From the NCBI RefSeq assembly GCF_003472385.1, contig NZ_QRLV01000006.1:1-64000 (forward strand): a stretch of DNA of 64,000 nt, in the 5' to 3' direction. The notes under the pieces were generated by a model. That model saw only the letters and a list, made by a program, of their open reading frames with translations, did no database searches and was not told the DNA's origin. Made by a program: the position numbers and the translations under genes. Source of the DNA: Sutterella sp. AM11-39. Its GTDB lineage: Bacteria; Pseudomonadota; Gammaproteobacteria; Burkholderiales; Burkholderiaceae_F. Positions 18,588 to 27,261 of this stretch are shown here, piece after piece; within the stretch, counting starts at the first letter, position 1; each line of letters starts with the position of its first letter.

Positions 18588-19269
18588 AGGCGCGGTGCAG
18601 ATCACGCCAGCGAACTTTGATGCGATCGGCGATTTCAGCCAGACGGCGCTCGCACAAAATCCAGTTGCGCTCGAGCGTTTCGTCGGACTCTTCGCAGACG
18701 CCTTCCATGGAGGCTTTTTCAAACTTGTGCACGCCGAGTTCTGTAAAGACCGCAATCACGGCCTTGTCTGCGTGATTGAGCGTCTCGCGGGAACCGCCGG
18801 TCTGGAAGCCGGAGCTGCCGGAACTTTGCAGTAAGACGACGAGCTTGTTATGCAGAAGACCGTAGACTCGTTTGGCGTTGCGGCCTTCACCGAAGGTATA
18901 GGTTTTGCCCTCGCGGACAATGTTGTCGATCCAGGCCTTCAAAGGGGCGGGGATGCCGAAGTTGTATACCGGGCAGGAAATCACGAGAACGTCGGAAGCA
19001 AGGACTTCACTGACGAGTTCCTCGCTTTCCTTGAGGCGCTCGATTTGATCGGGCGTGCGGCGTGCGGCGGGAGTTCTGGCGGCTTGCAGGAACGACTGAT
19101 CAATCATTCCGGGCGGCTTGGCGGCTACGTCGCGCTCAACGATTTTGACGCCGCGTCCTCGGACGGTCTCGCGCAGGATGCGAGCCATCTTTCGCGTATA
19201 CGACCCCTGGTTTTCCTTGCGGATCTCAGAAGCGAACGCGCTCGAGTGAATGAAGAGGATTTGCGGCAT
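18586..19269 (-). CDS. FMN-dependent NADH:quinone/azo oxidoreductase (AzoR-like flavodoxin fold)
   Basis: The 227-aa product has the flavodoxin-like fold of the AzoR/NQO family: ILFIHSSAFASE at the N-terminus (phosphate loop), then SCPVYNFGIPAPLKAWIDNIVREGKTYTFG (about residues 99-128), the typical FMN-ribityl and dimer-contact region of AzoR. LLQSSGSSGF follows as the next flavin loop. Such enzymes reduce quinones and azo dyes with NAD(P)H. The gene is alone on its strand, with a short dyad upstream (19298-19318) that could be a regulator site. Confidence 0.8.
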   Translation of the reverse strand: MPQILFIHSSAFASEIRKENQGSYTRKMARILRETVRGRGVKIVERDVAAKPPGMIDQSFLQAARTPAARRTPDQIERLKESEELVSEVLASDVLVISCPVYNFGIPAPLKAWIDNIVREGKTYTFGEGRNAKRVYGLLHNKLVVLLQSSGSSGFQTGGSRETLNHADKAVIAVFTELGVHKFEKASMEGVCEESDETLERNWILCERRLAEIADRIKVRWRDLHRA

Positions 19270-19590
19270 TGAAACGATCCTTTCTTGTTTCTGAAAATGT
19301 ATGACAAATGGGCATACAGCGTAACAGACAAAGGCAAAAAGAGCTGTGGAGTAGGTCGAAAATCCTGAAAAGAATTATTCTCACATAGGCAAAACTGCCC
19401 AATTTGACTAGGGAAAAATACGGAGTTCTGCTTCGGAAGATGCATTTTTGGCCTGGTTGGGTCAATTTTGAAAGAAGATTGGCCTGCTGAGGTTTCCGTG
19501 GCTTCTGCAAGAACGACCATTTTCATGGTTTAGCTATTAGATTGCTATCGAAACATTTAAAAATTTCAAAATTTCTCTTAATTTGATTGT
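19270..19590. other. Gene-free stretch between azoreductase-like gene and hipA
   Basis: This 320-base AT-rich region holds the upstream region of the minus-strand oxidoreductase, including the inverted repeat TGTATG-N9-CATACA (19298-19318), about 30 bases before its start codon. The rest, next to the hipA stop codon, shows no gene and no clear terminator. Confidence 0.4.
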
Positions 19591-20802
19591 TTATACGAAA
19601 ACAGAGTCAAACGAAAAGGCCGGTTGCATCTGGGCAATTTCTTTCTCGGCAATGCCGGCTTCGCGTGCTTCCGTCTTCCACTGAGAGACGACTTGAGCTG
19701 TTTCGCGAGCGATTCGTTCGGCTCTGTCCGAAGGGATACCCCAGTCGGAGACACATTCCAAAAGAGCGCTCGGAGCGATGTCGCGGCACCTGCGCCCGTA
19801 CGTGAGCGTCAGATGGGTTTTGGAGAGCGAAGGATTGAGGTCGAAGGCAGGAGCGAGTTCCCAGCCGTTGGGCGTTAACAGGAACCCGAGGTTGCGCAAA
19901 TGGTCGTCGCCGTCGTGAATGAAGCATTTGAAAACCGTGCGGCGCCACAGTTCTTCTTTTTGCGCCTCCGCGTCGTGACAGATGGACTCAATGAGTGCGA
20001 CGAGATCGCGGTAGCTTCGGGCTTCGCGATTGTCTGCGGCCCCCAAGAGTGCTCGTACCGAGAGATAGTGGAGGCGGCCTCCGTCGTCGGTTCGGTCAAA
20101 GCGCTTGGAGACAAAGATGCGGCCGAGGGGATCGTTGATGTCGATGAGCTGAAATTCCGGCAGACGGATTCCGGCTTTTTGTGCCAGACGGGCCGTTACA
20201 TATTCCCAGGCGCCTTTGTCGCGATCGTCGTTGATGCTGGGGAACTTGGCCAAACAGAGTCGCCCGTTTTCGTCGGCAAAACCTGCTTTGGGGCGAGAGC
20301 CGCCCAGAGCTGACGCATTTTCCGCAAAGCGTTCCAGGGAAGCGGCAGACAGAATGTCTCCCGATTCAATACGGCGAGCGGTTTGGCAGAGTTCGGCCAG
20401 ATCCGAAGCTTTGGGGTGAGCAAAGCGGCGTTCTCCGAGAAAATGCAGGGAATTGCCGACGTCGGCAAAGCGAAGCGCCCCCATGCGGTCGCTGTCACAG
20501 ACGAGTCCGAGCAATAGGGCGTCGTCGACGGGGGCAGGACGGACTTCGTCCTTGCGAGCTCGCGCTTTCAGAAGTTCATTGGCAACCTTGCGTCCCCAGA
20601 GATCGGGAAGAGAATCGGTGAGAAGTGCGGTTAGCCGCTGCGGGTTATCTTTTTCGAGATTCGGATTCCAAGACGAAAAGACGTCTGTGAGTGCTTGACG
20701 CAACTCAAAGGTGAGTGAACCGTGGCAAAGGCAAACGCAGCCGAGATCAGCCGGTGTGTGATGAGCGTCTTCAAGCCGGACGCAAAGAGTATTAAACGAC
20801 AT
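19591..20802 (-). CDS. HipA-family Ser/Thr kinase, apparently without a HipB partner
   Basis: The 403-aa product has the HipA layout: an N-terminal HipA-1 domain, then the kinase core with a Gly-rich ALGGSRPKA (residues 165-173), the ATP-binding Lys186 in CLAKFPS, the catalytic loop DDHLRN (Asp299, Asn304) and the metal-binding Asp321 in LAPAFDLNP. All residues required for kinase activity in E. coli HipA are present. HipA kinases phosphorylate aminoacyl-tRNA synthetases or similar targets and stop growth; they are normally paired with a HipB antitoxin. No helix-turn-helix gene is visible on either side (fhs upstream, an oxidoreductase downstream). Confidence 0.88.
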   Translation of the reverse strand: MSFNTLCVRLEDAHHTPADLGCVCLCHGSLTFELRQALTDVFSSWNPNLEKDNPQRLTALLTDSLPDLWGRKVANELLKARARKDEVRPAPVDDALLLGLVCDSDRMGALRFADVGNSLHFLGERRFAHPKASDLAELCQTARRIESGDILSAASLERFAENASALGGSRPKAGFADENGRLCLAKFPSINDDRDKGAWEYVTARLAQKAGIRLPEFQLIDINDPLGRIFVSKRFDRTDDGGRLHYLSVRALLGAADNREARSYRDLVALIESICHDAEAQKEELWRRTVFKCFIHDGDDHLRNLGFLLTPNGWELAPAFDLNPSLSKTHLTLTYGRRCRDIAPSALLECVSDWGIPSDRAERIARETAQVVSQWKTEAREAGIAEKEIAQMQPAFSFDSVFV

Positions 20803-20890
20803 CTTCTTCTTTTTCTTTCACTTTTTCTTACCGTGTTTTATCGCCGCAGACAGTAGCCGTGTTTTTTGACGCACAGATGTCGTTTTTGTG

Positions 20891-20933
20891 ACAAAACAAA
20901 AACGGCAGACGCCCGCGAAAGGAATCTGCCGTT
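20891..20933 (-). terminator. Terminator of fhs
   Basis: On the minus strand AACGGCAGA pairs with TCTGCCGTT (plus positions 20925-20933 and 20901-20909), followed by TTTGTTTTGT. It ends the fhs transcript before hipA, so hipA must have its own promoter within the next 90 bases. Confidence 0.75.
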
Positions 20934-20991
20934 GAGGTTCTCTTGAGAACCGAAGAGAGAGTCTACGGTTCCCGAAGATGCGGAGGTTTGA

Positions 20992-22638
20992 TTAGGCCAG
21001 CCCCGTGATCTTTCCGTCCTTGACATCAATGTTCATGGCGGCGGGAGCCTTGGGCAGGCCCGGCATACGCATGATGGCGCCGGTGGTGACGACGGCGAAT
21101 CCGGCGCCGGCGTTGAGGATCACGCGCTGTACCGGAAGGTCAAAGCCCTTGGGAGCACCGAGAGCTTTCGGATCGGCCGTAAGCGAGAAGGGGGTCTTGG
21201 CGATGCACACCGGCAGATTTCCAAAGCCCATGTCCGTGAGCGTCTTGAGATCCTTCTTGGCGGCTTCGGAGAAGGACACGGAACCGGCGCCATAGACGCG
21301 CTTGGCGATTTTTTCGACCTTGACGGCGATCGGGTCTTCGTCTTCCACAGTGAAGTGCAGTTCGCCCTTGGAGGCGGCAGCGGCTTCGAGAACTTCCTTG
21401 GCAACGCTTTCGGCACCTTCACCGCCCTTGGCAAAGCCGTCGCTGATGGCAAAGCGAACGCCGAGTTCTTCGCAGCGGGCGCGCAAAACGGCGATTTCGT
21501 CTTCCGGATCGTTGTAGAAGTGGTTCATGCTCACAACGATTTCGGGACCGAAGGCCTTGAGGTTCGCGACGTGTGCGTCAAGGTTGCACAGACCGGCCTT
21601 CAGTGCTTCCATGTTGGGCTTGCCGATTTCGGGCAAAGCCACGCCGCCGTGCCACTTGAGAGCCTTGAGGCTGGTGACGAGAACGACGGCGGCAGGCCGC
21701 AGGCCCGCGTGGCGGCACTTGATGTCGTAGAACTTTTCAGCGCCGAGATCGGAACCGAAGCCTGCTTCCGTGATCGCGTATTCGCCGAGCTTCATGGCCG
21801 CGAGCGTGGCAACCACGGAGTTGCAGCCGTGAGCGATGTTGGCAAAGGGGCCGCCGTGCACGAGAGCGGGCGTGCCCTCGAGAGTCTGCACGAGGTTGGG
21901 TTTCATAGCGTCGAGCAGAAGAGCCATCACGGAGCCCGTGGCTCCGAGTTCGGCGCAGGTAAAAGCGGAACCGTCGCGCTTGATGCCCAAAACCAGGCGA
22001 TCAATGCGGGCACGCAGATCGTCGAGGTCGGTAGCAAGGCACAACACGGCCATCAGTTCGCTGGCGGCGGTGATGTCAAAGCCTGCTTCCGAGGGAGTGC
22101 CGTTGGCGCTGCCGCCAAGGCCGGTCACGATGTTGCGCAGCTGACGGTCGTTGACGTCGAGCACGCGGCGCCATGTGACTTCCTTGAGGTCGATCTGACG
22201 CTGATGGCGAGCATTGTCGATCAGAGCGGAGATAAGGTTGTTGGCGGCCGTGATGGCGTGGAAGTCGCCCGTGAAGTGCAGGTTCACGGATTCCATCGGC
22301 AGAACTTGAGAGTAACCGCCGCCCGCAGCGCCGCCCTTCATGCCGAAGACCGGGCCGAGAGAGGGTTCGCGAAGCGCAAGCACTGCCTTCTTGCCGAGGC
22401 GGTTGAGAGCCTGAGCAAGAGCAATCGAAGTCGTGGTCTTGCCGGAACCGGCGGGCATGCCGGAGGTGGCGGTGACGAGGATCAGCTTGGCGTCGGCCTT
22501 GCGCTCCGGGTTGAGCGTGAGCTTGGCCTTGTCCCAGCCGTACGGTTCAAACTCGTTGTCTTCAAGGCCCCATTCATGGGCAAGGTCGTCGATACGCTTC
22601 AGTTTGGCGCTCTGAGCAATTTCAATGTCGGAAAGCAT
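20992..22638 (-). CDS. fhs: Formate-tetrahydrofolate ligase
   Basis: Fhs makes 10-formyl-THF from formate, THF and ATP, typical of anaerobes. The 548-aa protein shows the ATP-binding loop TSGMPAGSGKTTTSIALAQALNRLGKKA (signature segment TPAGEGKTT-like), REPSLGPVFGMKGGAAGGGYSQ split across about residues 95-116, the FTGDFHAI motif, and PALVHGGPFANIAHGCNSV. The start at 22638 (MLSDIEIAQSAKL) has AGGAG ten bases upstream; the frame extends upstream to 22749 without support. It lies alone between hipA and a 480-base gene-free stretch. Confidence 0.95.
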   Translation of the reverse strand: MLSDIEIAQSAKLKRIDDLAHEWGLEDNEFEPYGWDKAKLTLNPERKADAKLILVTATSGMPAGSGKTTTSIALAQALNRLGKKAVLALREPSLGPVFGMKGGAAGGGYSQVLPMESVNLHFTGDFHAITAANNLISALIDNARHQRQIDLKEVTWRRVLDVNDRQLRNIVTGLGGSANGTPSEAGFDITAASELMAVLCLATDLDDLRARIDRLVLGIKRDGSAFTCAELGATGSVMALLLDAMKPNLVQTLEGTPALVHGGPFANIAHGCNSVVATLAAMKLGEYAITEAGFGSDLGAEKFYDIKCRHAGLRPAAVVLVTSLKALKWHGGVALPEIGKPNMEALKAGLCNLDAHVANLKAFGPEIVVSMNHFYNDPEDEIAVLRARCEELGVRFAISDGFAKGGEGAESVAKEVLEAAAASKGELHFTVEDEDPIAVKVEKIAKRVYGAGSVSFSEAAKKDLKTLTDMGFGNLPVCIAKTPFSLTADPKALGAPKGFDLPVQRVILNAGAGFAVVTTGAIMRMPGLPKAPAAMNIDVKDGKITGLA

Positions 22639-23118
22639 CGGAATGTGACTCCTAAAGGTTAAATAACAGAAAAGGTTAAAAAGGATGATCGGTGTGTTTG
22701 CGCTTGCAGGGGAGGCGAAATCGGGACGCACACAACCCCTTCGGCTCACGGCGAGCCGTTGAGTAGAAAGAAAAGCGGGAGCTCAAGCCGGGACGGGCGA
22801 GCTCAACCTGTAACAGAGCGGCAAACAAGAATTCGAGACGACGAACAAAGACAGGGCACGCAACAAACAGTGTGCAACCTATTATGAGTGCACCGAAATA
22901 TGCCACAAATGGATGTAACTTGCGAGTGGAAAGGCGCCGTCAAAAGACGTACGCAAAAAGAAGGATGGAAAAGAAACCGGGCTCAAGAGGCGGCCAGAGA
23001 GCAGGCGCGGTAAACGATGCGCTAAGGGAAGCAAAGGAGACGAGCTGCAGGAGGGCTTCCTGCTGCGCCCGGGCCGCCAAAGCCATACCTGAATTAATTA
23101 TGACTCAGATGAGATTGA
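22639..23118. other. Gene-free stretch upstream of fhs
   Basis: About 480 bases with no credible gene. The bases nearest fhs would carry its promoter and leader. I looked for a ZTP (pfl) or THF riboswitch because these often precede fhs, but could not match either consensus. The segment from 22989 to 23078 can fold into a three-way junction (described separately). Confidence 0.5.
22989..23078. other. GC-rich segment with three-way-junction folding potential
   Basis: GGCGGCC (22989-22995) and GGCCGCC (23072-23078) could form a closing stem. Inside it are GCGC/GCGC arms over ten bases (about 23005-23022) and GCAGGA/TCCTGC over five bases (23047-23063). Nothing here is translated convincingly. 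It could be a small RNA, a processed 3' UTR of the small membrane protein gene, or chance in GC-rich DNA. Confidence 0.25.
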
Positions 23119-23265
23119 TCAAATCAGGCAGTTGATGGTGCCGTCGCAGGCTTCGCCCACGCCCCAGCCGATGATGCGGAAGACGATGAAGATGGCCGCC
23201 CAAATGGCGATCCAAAGAAGAATTTGCTTCAGATGCGGCATTCTCGGTGTAGTGTTGTTCGTCAT
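23119..23265 (-). CDS. 48-aa single-span membrane protein
   Basis: This short ORF runs from the ATG at 23265 to a TGA at 23119. The product is MTNNTTPRMPHLKQ at the N-terminus, then a strongly hydrophobic helix (ILLWIAIWAAIFIVFRIIGW) and a short tail with two cysteines (ACDGTINCLI). The positive residues before the helix suggest an N-in topology. GAG lies four bases before the ATG, a weak ribosome binding site. I do not recognise a family. An overlapping 67-aa frame on the same strand (23105-23308) has a composition unlike protein, and this frame is clearly the better candidate. Confidence 0.6.
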   Translation of the reverse strand: MTNNTTPRMPHLKQILLWIAIWAAIFIVFRIIGWGVGEACDGTINCLI

Positions 23266-23614
23266 AGCTCTCGATCCCATGTGTAAGCAAAAAGGGGCAA
23301 ACGCCCAAATTAAACTAATTTTCTCAGTTACATTCTCTCACATATGAAATAAAAAATCGCGTGATTTCAAGGCTTTATGTCTGATTTTTGGTACGTTTTC
23401 TGCTGAATCGGTATTCACCTTTCAATTTCAATTTTTGGAGCGTTTTCTTTGAGAAAGAGCTTTTGGACAGGTGCGTAAACTCGTATTTTTGATGGCGTCC
23501 AAAACGGTTCGGCCCTCTTTATAATTGCCGCCGTCTTTACATAGTGCAGCTTAAGAACGTCCGAGAACTGTTCTCAACTAACGCTTTCTCGGACGGCAAA
23601 TTGGAGTTCTTGTT
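23266..23614. other. Intergenic region upstream of etfB
   Basis: AT-rich 350-base region between the divergent 48-aa gene and etfB. It holds the likely etf promoter and an inverted repeat (next entry); no gene is seen. Confidence 0.5.
23461..23525 (+). promoter_or_regulatory. Candidate etfBA promoter and inverted repeat
   Basis: TATAAT at 23520-23525 is a perfect -10 hexamer about 90 bases before etfB, with no good -35. Upstream, TTTTGGAC (23461-23468) and GTCCAAAA (23497-23504) form a perfect eight-base inverted repeat with 28 bases between arms; the right arm would overlap the -35 region, as expected for a regulator site. Confidence 0.45.
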
Positions 23615-24367
23615 ATGCGAATTCTTGTTGCGGTTAAGCGAGTCGTGGACTACAACGTCAAAGTGCACGTCTTGCCCGACCACTCGGATGTCGATACGGC
23701 CAACGTCAAGATGTCCATGAATCCTTTTGACGAAATTGCCGTCGAACAAGCCGTCCGCCTGAAGGAAGCCGGCAAGGCCGACGAAGTCGTGGTCGTTTCG
23801 ATCGGCCCCGATAAGACGGTCGATACGCTTCGAGTGGCTATGGCGATGGGCGCCGACCGCGCGATTCACATCAAGCACGATGACACTAAGGTTGAACCTC
23901 TGGCTGTTGCCAAGCTTCTGGCAGCCGTCGTCAAGCGCGAAGAACCGGGTCTGGTGCTCCTTGGCAAGCAGGCCATCGACAATGATGCGGGGCAAGTGCC
24001 GCAGATGCTCTCCGCGCTTCTTGATTGGCCCGTTGCGATCAACGTGAGCGGTCTTGAAGTTGACGGCAGCAAGATCGTCTGCGTGCGCGAGACCGATACA
24101 GGTCTGATGAAGGTCGAAGGTGAGCTGCCCGCGGTGGTTTCCGCCGACCTGCGTTTGGCCGAACCGCGTTACGTGACTCTGCCCAATATGATGAAGGCCA
24201 AGAAGAAGCCCGTGGTTGCAATTGAAGCTGCCGAAGTGGCCGACATCGGCCAGCGTTCGCTCGAACTCCAGGAAGTGATCGAGCCGCCGGCCCGCAGCGG
24301 CGGCGTCAAGTTAAACAGCGTCGACGAACTGATCAATGTTTTGAAGAACACGGCCAAGGTGCTCTGA
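23615..24367 (+). CDS. etfB: Electron transfer flavoprotein, beta subunit
   Basis: The 250-aa product begins MRILVAVKRVVDYNVKVHV and has the EtfB signature region VVSIGPDKTVDTLRVAMAMGADRAIH and the LGKQAIDNDAGQVPQML segment, which contacts AMP. EtfB forms a heterodimer with EtfA and moves electrons from acyl-CoA or other dehydrogenases to a quinone oxidoreductase. etfA follows after 17 bases. No dehydrogenase partner is adjacent. The sequence looks like the canonical proteobacterial type rather than the bifurcating clostridial type, but I cannot prove this by eye. Confidence 0.94.
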   Translation: MRILVAVKRVVDYNVKVHVLPDHSDVDTANVKMSMNPFDEIAVEQAVRLKEAGKADEVVVVSIGPDKTVDTLRVAMAMGADRAIHIKHDDTKVEPLAVAKLLAAVVKREEPGLVLLGKQAIDNDAGQVPQMLSALLDWPVAINVSGLEVDGSKIVCVRETDTGLMKVEGELPAVVSADLRLAEPRYVTLPNMMKAKKKPVVAIEAAEVADIGQRSLELQEVIEPPARSGGVKLNSVDELINVLKNTAKVL

Positions 24368-24384
24368 TAGTAGGAATAACAGGT

Positions 24385-25320
24385 ATGACTATTCTTGTGA
24401 TTGCAGAGCACAACGATGCTCAGCTCAAGTCTTCGACTTTGAATGCGCTCAAGGCCGCTTTCGAACTCGGCTCCGACGTCGACGTTCTGGTGGCCGGTCA
24501 GAGCTGCGAAGGCGCCGTCAAGCAGGCGGCTGCCGTGGCCGGCGTGCGCAAGGTTCTTGTTGCACAGGGCGAGGCCTTTAACCATTGCCTGCCCGAAGCG
24601 CTCACCGACGCTGTTCTCGCGGCACAGCAAGCCGGCGGCTATAGCCACATTCTCTTTACGGCCGGTACCTCCGGCAAGGCGGCCATGCCCCGCACCGCCG
24701 CCAAGCTCGGTGTGTCGGCTTTGACCGAAATCGCTGGCGTCATCTCCGCCGATACGTTTAAGCGCTACATCTACGCGGGCGGTGTTCTTGCCACCGTGAA
24801 GACCACGGCTACCCCTGTTGTAGCCAGCGTTCGAGCCACTTCCTTTGAGGCTGTTTCAGCCGAAGGCGGCAACGCTGCCGTTGAAACGCTCGTCGTGACG
24901 CCGTCTTCCCGCGGCTTTAAGTTCGTGAGCGTGGAAGAGGTGGCTAGCGACCGTCCGGATCTGCTCACCGCCAAGCGCGTCGTAGCCGGCGGTCGCGGCC
25001 TTTTTGACGAAGAGGGCTTTGCCGCTCTCGACAAGCTTGCTGAAAAGATGGGGGCCGCTCTTGGTTCCACCCGCGCCGTGGTTGACATGAACCTCGTGCC
25101 CAGCGAAACGCAGGTCGGCCAGACCGGCAAAATCGTAGCTCCCGAGCTCTATATGGCCTTCGGTATTTCCGGCGCCATTCAGCACGTGGCAGGCATGAAG
25201 GACTCCAAGGTCATCGTGTCCGTCAATAAGGACGCCGAAGCTCCGATCTTTGAGGTCTCGGACTACTATTTGGAGGCAGATGCGGTCGACGTGATCAAGG
25301 AACTCACTGAGAAGCTCTGA
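24385..25320 (+). CDS. etfA: Electron transfer flavoprotein, alpha subunit
   Basis: The 311-aa EtfA binds the FAD that carries electrons. Its C-terminal FAD-binding domain shows RVVAGGRGLFDEEGF, GAALGSTRAVVDMNLVP, VGQTGKIVAPELYMAFGISGAIQHVAGMKDS split over about residues 230-270, and VSVNKDAEAPIFEVSDYYLEAD. The last segments are the standard EtfA fingerprint. It is cotranscribed with etfB and followed by a strong terminator. Confidence 0.95.
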   Translation: MTILVIAEHNDAQLKSSTLNALKAAFELGSDVDVLVAGQSCEGAVKQAAAVAGVRKVLVAQGEAFNHCLPEALTDAVLAAQQAGGYSHILFTAGTSGKAAMPRTAAKLGVSALTEIAGVISADTFKRYIYAGGVLATVKTTATPVVASVRATSFEAVSAEGGNAAVETLVVTPSSRGFKFVSVEEVASDRPDLLTAKRVVAGGRGLFDEEGFAALDKLAEKMGAALGSTRAVVDMNLVPSETQVGQTGKIVAPELYMAFGISGAIQHVAGMKDSKVIVSVNKDAEAPIFEVSDYYLEADAVDVIKELTEKL

Positions 25321-25344
25321 TCCGCTCGAATCGGATGATCCATA

Positions 25345-25392
25345 AAAGGCACCGGCGTCCTGTACAGTGATACCGGTGCCTTTGCTGTTTTT
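25345..25392 (+). terminator. Terminator of etfBA
   Basis: AAAGGCACCGG (25345-25355) pairs perfectly with CCGGTGCCTTT (25373-25383), followed by GCTGTTTTTG. Confidence 0.8.
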
Positions 25393-25447
25393 GCAGACTT
25401 CGGCAAAAGGTTGGGCGAAGGCGGTCTGCAGAGAAGGTGCAGGAGAA

Positions 25448-26158
25448 ATGCGACTCGAAAAACTTGTTTTGAGTGTAACGGCGTTTGCTGTGTCGACAGT
25501 GTTTGCCGGAGATTCGCTGCTGAACTTTGATAAGACCGATCCAACGGCTACTTGCATTCTGACAGCCGAAAGTCCGTCGCCGAAATATGTCCTGATTCTT
25601 TTCCCGGGTGGCGACGGACGTGTCGCGGCGCACCAAACGGGCGGAAAGATTCTCTTCGGTAAGCGCAACAATTTTCTGATTCGGTCCCGTTTACTGCTGG
25701 CGGACAATGAGTTTGCAACGGTCTCAACCGATGCTTCGAATGACGAAAAGCGTTTTTCTTTGCTGCTCGACAGAATCCGGCAACTGTATCCGCACGCTTC
25801 TGTCTGGCTGGTCTCAACCAGCAGAGGTACGCTGGCGGCGGCTCAAGTCGCCGGTAAATGTCGTGACCGTCTCGATGGCGTGGTCTTTACTGCGTCAATG
25901 AAAGAGCTCAGAGATATCCCATTGGATGCAATCAAGGTCCCTAAACTCTTTGTGCACCATGTTTCCGATGCCTGCAAGAGCACGCCTTACGATGCGGCCC
26001 GAGAACTTGCGGCAAAGCTAAATGCCGACTTTATGACCGTATCCGGCGGAAAGACCAAAGGTAAGCCATGTCAGGCATTTGCGTACCATGGGTTCAATGG
26101 TCTGGAAGAAAAAGTTGTCGACGAGATCAAGAATTGGATCAAGGCGAGAGCCCAATAG
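25448..26158 (+). CDS. Secreted alpha/beta-hydrolase-like protein
   Basis: The 236-aa product starts at the ATG at 25448 (GCAGGAGAA directly upstream). It has a signal peptide (MRLEKLVLSVTAFAVSTVFA, then GDS). It has a predicted alpha/beta-hydrolase core: YVLILFPGGDG (beta strand and oxyanion loop), WLVSTSRGTLAAAQVA as the nucleophile elbow (Ser-Thr-Ser-Arg-Gly in place of the usual GxSxG), and AFAYHGFNG near the C-terminus, supplying the expected histidine. The role is unknown; a periplasmic esterase-like activity is possible. It follows etfBA but beyond their terminator. Confidence 0.65.
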   Translation: MRLEKLVLSVTAFAVSTVFAGDSLLNFDKTDPTATCILTAESPSPKYVLILFPGGDGRVAAHQTGGKILFGKRNNFLIRSRLLLADNEFATVSTDASNDEKRFSLLLDRIRQLYPHASVWLVSTSRGTLAAAQVAGKCRDRLDGVVFTASMKELRDIPLDAIKVPKLFVHHVSDACKSTPYDAARELAAKLNADFMTVSGGKTKGKPCQAFAYHGFNGLEEKVVDEIKNWIKARAQ

Positions 26159-26269
26159 CCACAGCCTTGAGGCCGCTTTCAACGTTGTACTGTATGTTTG
26201 TACACGGCTGACGGTATTCCCAGGTACCGACTGATGAGAGTTTCTCGCCGGAATGAATGCGACGGATTT

Positions 26270-27154
26270 TTAGGTAAGACCGATTTTGGCTTTGTACTTA
26301 CTGATCGTGTCTGCCCACCAATTTAAAATTTCGGGATCAACTTCACCGTCGCGGCTTCGTAGCACAAGACGTTCCGGAGAGAGCGCAAGCGTTGAATCGA
26401 TGGAAGTAACCAAGTTCTTGTACGGCGACTGACCTAAAAGTAAGAATTTGGGCAGAATCGCCCAGCCTACGCCTTTTGCAGCCAAGCCCAAAGCCCATAG
26501 GCCGCTGTCAACTTCCCAATGGTCGTTGCAAATAACACGGGGTGGAGTTGCTTCCGGTGCTCGGGCGTGCACCACGATTTGTCGGTAGCAGCGCAAATCC
26601 TCAAGTGTTGGCCGAGAAAGGGAGGCCAACGGATGGTTTTTTGCAACAACAATGGACACGGGTGAGTGCCCGAGCAACCTCTCATCGCAGTGAGAAGATG
26701 GGGAGGATGCAAATATCAGAGCCAAATTCATGCCGGCTCTGCTGAAAAACCAGTCTGCCTCAGAACCGGTGATGTTTTCAACCTGCAGCCGTACGGATGG
26801 AAAGCGTCGGGCAAACAGCCGCAGCCAGTCAATCATGACCGGAGCTTCCAGGACAAGATCAATGCCCATGTAAAGAGCAGGGGATGGCGTATCGGTAAGC
26901 GACAGGGCGCGGGTTTCAAGACGATCCGCTTCAGCCAGAAGACGTTGCGCGCCGACCAGAAGTTCAGTTCCTCTGGGTGTCAAAACAGGTTTGGGCGTCC
27001 GGTCAAAAAGCTTGTATCCAAGTTCGGCCTCCATTCCTGAAATATGCATCGATACCACCGATTGGGCCCGTCGAATTTTTCGTGCCGCTTCCGAGAACGA
27101 ACCTGTCGCCGCAACGGCAGCAAAGGAGCGGAGTTCATCAATTTTTAATCCCAT
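26270..27154 (-). CDS. LysR-family transcriptional regulator, divergent from an MFS carrier
   Basis: The 294-aa product has an N-terminal LysR helix-turn-helix (LKIDELRSFAAVAATGSFSEAARKIRRAQSVVS begins the domain, residues 3-60 in all) and an effector domain. It is transcribed away from the MFS transporter gene, with 107 bases between the two starts, so it very likely controls that gene. The dyad ATCAATTTATTGAT (27178-27191) in this gap is a good operator candidate. The inducer is unknown. Confidence 0.88.
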   Translation of the reverse strand: MGLKIDELRSFAAVAATGSFSEAARKIRRAQSVVSMHISGMEAELGYKLFDRTPKPVLTPRGTELLVGAQRLLAEADRLETRALSLTDTPSPALYMGIDLVLEAPVMIDWLRLFARRFPSVRLQVENITGSEADWFFSRAGMNLALIFASSPSSHCDERLLGHSPVSIVVAKNHPLASLSRPTLEDLRCYRQIVVHARAPEATPPRVICNDHWEVDSGLWALGLAAKGVGWAILPKFLLLGQSPYKNLVTSIDSTLALSPERLVLRSRDGEVDPEILNWWADTISKYKAKIGLT

Positions 27155-27177
27155 AGGACTGCGTGCCTTTAGTGACT

Positions 27178-27191
27178 ATCAATTTATTGAT
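27178..27191. promoter_or_regulatory. Candidate LysR operator between lysR and MFS genes
   Basis: ATCAAT and ATTGAT arms separated by TT form a perfect 14-base palindrome, 24 bases upstream of the lysR start and 70 bases upstream of the transporter start. Divergent position and symmetry suit a LysR-type site. Confidence 0.45.
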
Positions 27192-27261
27192 GGATTCTAA
27201 CTAGATTGTGCGGAAATTTGATGAGACAATTCTGCCATGACTAACTTCATGGAGCAGGCCT

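Noticed and set aside
22639..22900. ZTP (pfl) or THF riboswitch upstream of fhs
   Set aside because: Expected because of the gene, but I could not find the conserved CCGGGG-type loop or pseudoknot partner; the small hairpin near 22744-22760 is not diagnostic.
23105..23308. 67-codon minus-strand frame
   Set aside because: His/Arg/Leu-rich composition; the 48-aa membrane protein in another frame of the same strand is far more convincing.
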